NCBI GenBank assembly: GCA_959020035.1 | Contig: CAUEQX010000072.1 | Span: forward strand, 1-9,280 | Length of the DNA: 9,280 nt | Direction of reading: 5' to 3' | Source of the DNA: an uncultured Collinsella sp. | GTDB lineage: Bacteria; Actinomycetota; Coriobacteriia; Coriobacteriales; Coriobacteriaceae | Shown here: positions 6,973 through 9,280 of the stretch, piece by piece | Numbering within the stretch: the first letter of the stretch is position 1 | How the letters are laid out: each line of letters opens with the position of its first letter | Notes under the pieces: model-generated | Databases searched by the model: none | What the model saw: only the letters and a program-made list of their open reading frames with translations | Told to the model about the DNA's origin: nothing | Position numbers and translations under genes: made by a program

Positions 6973-7302
6973 GACCAGCATGACGGGGCGACGATAGCGC
7001 ACCATAAGCACCACGCCGTAGGCAAAGATCACGGCATTGAGCCACAGCGCTCCGCCCATTGCCCTGGCGCAAACGTCAAGCGGCGCCACCAGATAGGAGC
7101 CAGACGACGCGAACAAGATGAGCGCCGAAATAACTAGGTGAAGTACAAGGCTCGCCTCGTAGGCACAAATCACCTTACGGTTATAGGACGAGCGGCGCGA
7201 TGCGATGAGCGGGACGTGAATCGTCTGCAGACACGCAGCCAGGGCAAAGACAACATCGAGTGCAACGATTTGGGGAAGGATGAGCGAAATCTGCATCGTC
7301 AC
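6970..7302 (-). CDS. Surviving 5' reading frame of the interrupted kinase (membrane helices 1-3)
   Basis: This is the 110-residue product expected if translation ends at the TAG. It contains three hydrophobic helices and the beginning of a fourth, no catalytic domain, and ends VMLV. It starts at GTG 7302, overlapping the stop of the sensor gene, or at ATG 7296, for which GGTGAG is the nearest ribosome-site-like stretch. It would probably be a short non-functional membrane peptide. Confidence 0.45.
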   Translation of the reverse strand: MTMQISLILPQIVALDVVFALAACLQTIHVPLIASRRSSYNRKVICAYEASLVLHLVISALILFASSGSYLVAPLDVCARAMGGALWLNAVIFAYGVVLMVRYRRPVMLV

Positions 7303-9098
7303 TCACCCGCCCGCGGCATCAAGACGATCATGCGCAGCTGGCCGGGCTCGCCCTCAAGGCGGTATGCCACGTTGCGCCCTTGCAGAGCGCTTTCGAGCTC
7401 TTGCGCAGCGGGCGTCTGCGAAAGATCTGCATCATCGTTGGAAAAAAGTGTGGCGCGCAGCTCGACACTGCATCGGTCATGGTCGCCCAAGTGATACATA
7501 AGCGCCGGATGGTCGGTGGTGTAGGCAAAAAACGCAAAGTCATACACGCAGTCGTACAGGGCGCTTACCGTACTGGCGTGCAACGGGCGCCGTATGGCGA
7601 TAATCGAGGCGCAATCGATATCGATGGTGCGCAGGTCGCTTGCGAGCTCGTTGGCAATGAGCTGAATGCGGTCGCGATCAAAACCGCTCTCCCCGTGCTG
7701 TGCCAACGTGAGCGACCCCTTGCGCTTGCAATAGGCGACGAGCATCTTGGCGCGCTGCAGCATGCGGTAACGCTCGCGCGAAGACGCTTCGTCGGTCAAT
7801 GGCGGCAGCGAGCTCAACAGGTCGTACATCCCTTTGAGCGCGCGGGCAAGCGCTTGGTCCACGTCTTGGACCAGCAAGGTCTCGGCCTCTTGGTCTGCCA
7901 GGTGCGTCTTAAGGTCGTAGTCGGCGGCGAGCAGCTCGTTTTGACGCTGCAGCTCCATGCGACGGTGTGCCAGTTCACGGTTAAGCTCGTTGAGATCCGA
8001 CACGTCTTGGGCAAGCAGGGCTGATCCGCCCAGCAGTGGAAAGGCTCGGTACATCACATCGGGATTGGACTTCACGGCAAAGGCATGGGCATGCTCGTGT
8101 TCCTGGGCTCGCAGCTCTTCGCACACGCCCGCCGGCATTGGCTTCGACACCGGCGTGGCATAGACTTCCTGCAGGTCGCGCGTTAGAACTTTGAGGTCAA
8201 GCGGCAAGGTGTCGAAGATGCCGGCGATGTCGTGATATGACGGAATGACACCACAATCGAGACAGATTTCCATCGCCACCACGCACAAGACGCAATAGAT
8301 GAGCGAGAAGTTGAGCCTCCATGCCCAGGGCACGCGCAACGCATATGAGATGGCAAAGAACGCGCCGCCCAGCAGCACGAGCGCCGCCGTGCCCGAGAAA
8401 CGTTGGATGCGAAAGGACGAGGACCGGCCCACCAGGATAAAAAAGGCCACAAAGTTAAAGGCCGTCCACACGAGGACGGCGAAATAACCCCAGCCGTACG
8501 TGTAGTCGTTGCTCCAGGTGTCGCTTGTGCGGTCAAAGTGGAAGACCTGCTGGTGAAAATCGTTGGTGAGCACAAATCCGATAAGCAGGATAGCCATAAT
8601 CCACAGCGCAGCGCAGTAGCGGCGACCCAGGCGGTGTTGCTCCAGGCCCGCAAGGCGCAGACCACACAACTGGTAGAGCAGTGGAATGAGCGTCATGGGC
8701 ACGTAGTACAGGTACCACAGCACGGTGGCATAGAACGGCGTGAACGACTTGTACTTGAGAATGACTTCGATCATCCACAGGGTGCAGATGGTGGCGATGG
8801 CAACAAGGCGGCGGCGCAACACATAGTCCAAACAGCGCAGATAGACCGATACGCCCCAAATTGAAAATACTATTGCGGCGACAAGCAGCGGGAGAGAGCT
8901 CGAATGAACGAGCGCATCCACGACCTCTTCGGACACCTCGCTATGGGCGGGCACGGCGTTGGAAAGTTTGGGGTCGAAGGCGAACAGCGACGGCAAGACC
9001 GCCAAAAGCATGAGGAACAGCGCGGTGATGACACCGGCGATAGCAAAGACGCGGTGGCGGTACACCTGATGTGTTATGCCAACAAGGAATCGCGGCAT
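7299..9098 (-). CDS. 7TM-type membrane sensor with PAS-like and degenerate kinase-like C-terminus
   Basis: From ATG 9098 this is a 599-residue protein. After a short basic N-terminus, helices lie at about 18-40, 68-86, 98-115, 127-146, 163-179, 204-224, 236-254 and 263-280. The stretch LTNDFHQQVFHFD (177-189) followed by YGWGYFAVLVW is characteristic of the N-terminal 7TM region of histidine kinases. A PAS-like segment (about 293-370), a coiled coil (about 367-430) and a C-terminal region (about 445-595) follow. That region has the rough layout of a kinase core, but I find no H-box histidine, N-box or glycine-rich lid. It therefore probably senses a signal and passes it to the kinase encoded next, whose start overlaps its stop (GTGA). 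Frame-open starts at 9182 and 9251 exist, but 9251 would place the operator and promoter inside the gene and 9182 has no ribosome site. ATG 9098 has GGCAGG about 9 bases upstream. Confidence 0.82.
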   Translation of the reverse strand: MPRFLVGITHQVYRHRVFAIAGVITALFLMLLAVLPSLFAFDPKLSNAVPAHSEVSEEVVDALVHSSSLPLLVAAIVFSIWGVSVYLRCLDYVLRRRLVAIATICTLWMIEVILKYKSFTPFYATVLWYLYYVPMTLIPLLYQLCGLRLAGLEQHRLGRRYCAALWIMAILLIGFVLTNDFHQQVFHFDRTSDTWSNDYTYGWGYFAVLVWTAFNFVAFFILVGRSSSFRIQRFSGTAALVLLGGAFFAISYALRVPWAWRLNFSLIYCVLCVVAMEICLDCGVIPSYHDIAGIFDTLPLDLKVLTRDLQEVYATPVSKPMPAGVCEELRAQEHEHAHAFAVKSNPDVMYRAFPLLGGSALLAQDVSDLNELNRELAHRRMELQRQNELLAADYDLKTHLADQEAETLLVQDVDQALARALKGMYDLLSSLPPLTDEASSRERYRMLQRAKMLVAYCKRKGSLTLAQHGESGFDRDRIQLIANELASDLRTIDIDCASIIAIRRPLHASTVSALYDCVYDFAFFAYTTDHPALMYHLGDHDRCSVELRATLFSNDDADLSQTPAAQELESALQGRNVAYRLEGEPGQLRMIVLMPRAGE

Positions 9099-9121
9099 GG
9101 CGAAGAGCCTGCCGCCCCTGG

Positions 9122-9142
9122 GATCCGCCACGGGAGCGGATC
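9122..9142 (-). repeat. Short inverted repeat in the leader of the sensor operon
   Basis: GATCCGC (9122-9128) and GCGGATC (9136-9142) form a perfect 7-bp stem with a 7-base loop. If transcription starts near 9180 and translation at 9098, this hairpin lies in the untranslated leader, about 24 bases before the start codon. It could modulate translation or mRNA stability. If the true start is 9182 it is merely within codons for a variable N-terminus. Confidence 0.3.
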
Positions 9143-9186
9143 GGGCGGCCGCGTGGCCGATATGTCGCTCGCGGGTACCCATAGTG

Positions 9187-9214
9187 CTTTTAGTGTACCG
9201 ACAGGCAGGCTCAA
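9187..9214 (-). promoter_or_regulatory. Candidate sigma-70-type promoter of the sensor-kinase-regulator operon
   Basis: Minus strand: -35 TTGAGC (9209-9214), 16-base spacer, -10 TAAAAG (9187-9192). The alternative -10 TACACT (9192-9197) lacks a good -35 at 17 bases. Transcription would begin near 9180. The operator-like dyad at 9220-9234 ends 5 bases before the -35, a position suited to an activator or a repressor. Confidence 0.42.
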
Positions 9215-9219
9215 AAAGC

Positions 9220-9234
9220 GGGCCACATGTCCCA
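9220..9234 (-). promoter_or_regulatory. Operator-like dyad, copy 2: TGGGACA-TG-TGGCCC
   Basis: On the minus strand this reads TGGGACATGTGGCCC. It is the partner of the site at 668-682, identical except for the central two bases, with the same orientation relative to the downstream minus-strand gene. It lies immediately upstream of the candidate -35 of the signalling operon and within a region that would be coding only if the improbable start at 9251 were used. Confidence 0.55.
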
Positions 9235-9241
9235 AAATCCG

Positions 9242-9276
9242 CAGACGGCAAGGCGCCCGGCAGCCTCCCCCGTCTG
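9242..9276 (-). terminator. Probable terminator of a gene right of the window
   Basis: CAGACGG (9270-9276 on the minus strand) pairs with CCGTCTG (9242-9248 on the minus strand), and an inner AGGC/GCCT pair shortens the loop. On the minus strand the stem is followed by CGGATTTT, a short T run. This fits an intrinsic terminator of an upstream minus-strand gene beyond the right edge. It would separate that gene from the operator and promoter of the sensor operon. Confidence 0.4.
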
Positions 9277-9280
9277 GCAC

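Larger units (their letters stand above)
5803..7302 (-). pseudogene. NarL-type sensor histidine kinase interrupted by one in-frame TAG
   Basis: Read as one frame from GTG 7302 (or ATG 7296) to TGA at 5803, this would be a 499-codon kinase, but codon 111 is TAG. The same frame continues without shift, and the stop falls inside a membrane helix (RRPVMLV, stop, LLLVVTV). Helices are seen at about 6-27, 46-67, 83-101, 109-126 and 129-150. A PAS-like segment (about 164-280, with VIPVGILYLDPRGRPLL), a coiled coil (about 282-315) and a HisKA_3 H-box follow, with phosphoacceptor H322 (RARVHDVIGQRLS). The HATPase has an N-box (IIREASTNATKHAQA, N412) and a G-box (GTGIPGMRHV), ending at FTLAVSIPL. Apart from the TAG it looks functional, so it is a recent mutation, a base error, or a readthrough case. 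Its start overlaps the upstream sensor stop (GTGA) and its end overlaps the response regulator (ATGA), marking a three-gene coupled operon. Confidence 0.8.

Noticed and set aside
4178..9131. Exact 12-base match GGGATCCGCCAC at 4178-4189 and 9120-9131
   Set aside because: A match of this length is expected by chance a few times in a window of this size, and the contexts differ.

Overview
The window most likely comes from a high-GC gut actinobacterium of the class Coriobacteriia, probably Collinsella or a close relative. This is an inference from GC-rich coding with strong G/C third positions, a membrane-bound regulator of the style common in that group, and a 7TM-sensor plus NarL-type kinase and regulator operon. 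No rRNA, tRNA, CRISPR array, insertion sequence or phage gene was seen.

Layout. (1) Positions 1-527, minus strand: the N-terminal part of a multi-pass membrane protein that runs off the left edge. It resembles the membrane half of coriobacterial MFS-LuxR regulators. (2) 528-779: a divergent intergenic region with a dyad operator-like site (668-682) and a hairpin that may cover a ribosome binding site (731-774). (3) 780-5077, plus strand: a four-gene cluster made of a DUF4428-like zinc-finger protein, a membrane-anchored TFIIB-type zinc-ribbon protein, an SPFH/virion-core-like protein with C-terminal zinc ribbons, and a lipoprotein. The second and third resemble YdjG and YdjI of the Bacillus subtilis ydjFGHI membrane-stress operon, but no PspA (YdjF) or TPM-domain (YdjH) gene is present here. 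(4) 5078-5185: a convergent gap with a strong terminator hairpin. (5) 9098 down to 5186, minus strand: a translationally coupled three-gene signalling operon. It encodes an 8-helix 7TM-type sensor without a recognisable phosphoacceptor histidine, a NarL-type histidine kinase broken by an in-frame TAG, and a NarL/LuxR response regulator. (6) 9099-9280: promoter, operator-like site and a probable terminator of a gene beyond the right edge.

Two observations stand out. The site TGGGACA-N2-TGGCCC occurs once upstream of the left membrane-regulator gene and once just upstream of the candidate promoter of the signalling operon, differing only in the central two bases and lying in the same orientation relative to both genes. 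This suggests shared control. The kinase reading frame is intact in sequence before and after a single amber codon at 6970-6972, so it looks like a very recent inactivation, a base error, or a readthrough or restart case.

The plus-strand cluster probably acts at the membrane: a surface lipoprotein outside, an SPFH scaffold and an anchored zinc-ribbon protein on the cytoplasmic side, and a soluble zinc-finger partner. Its exact role is not known.
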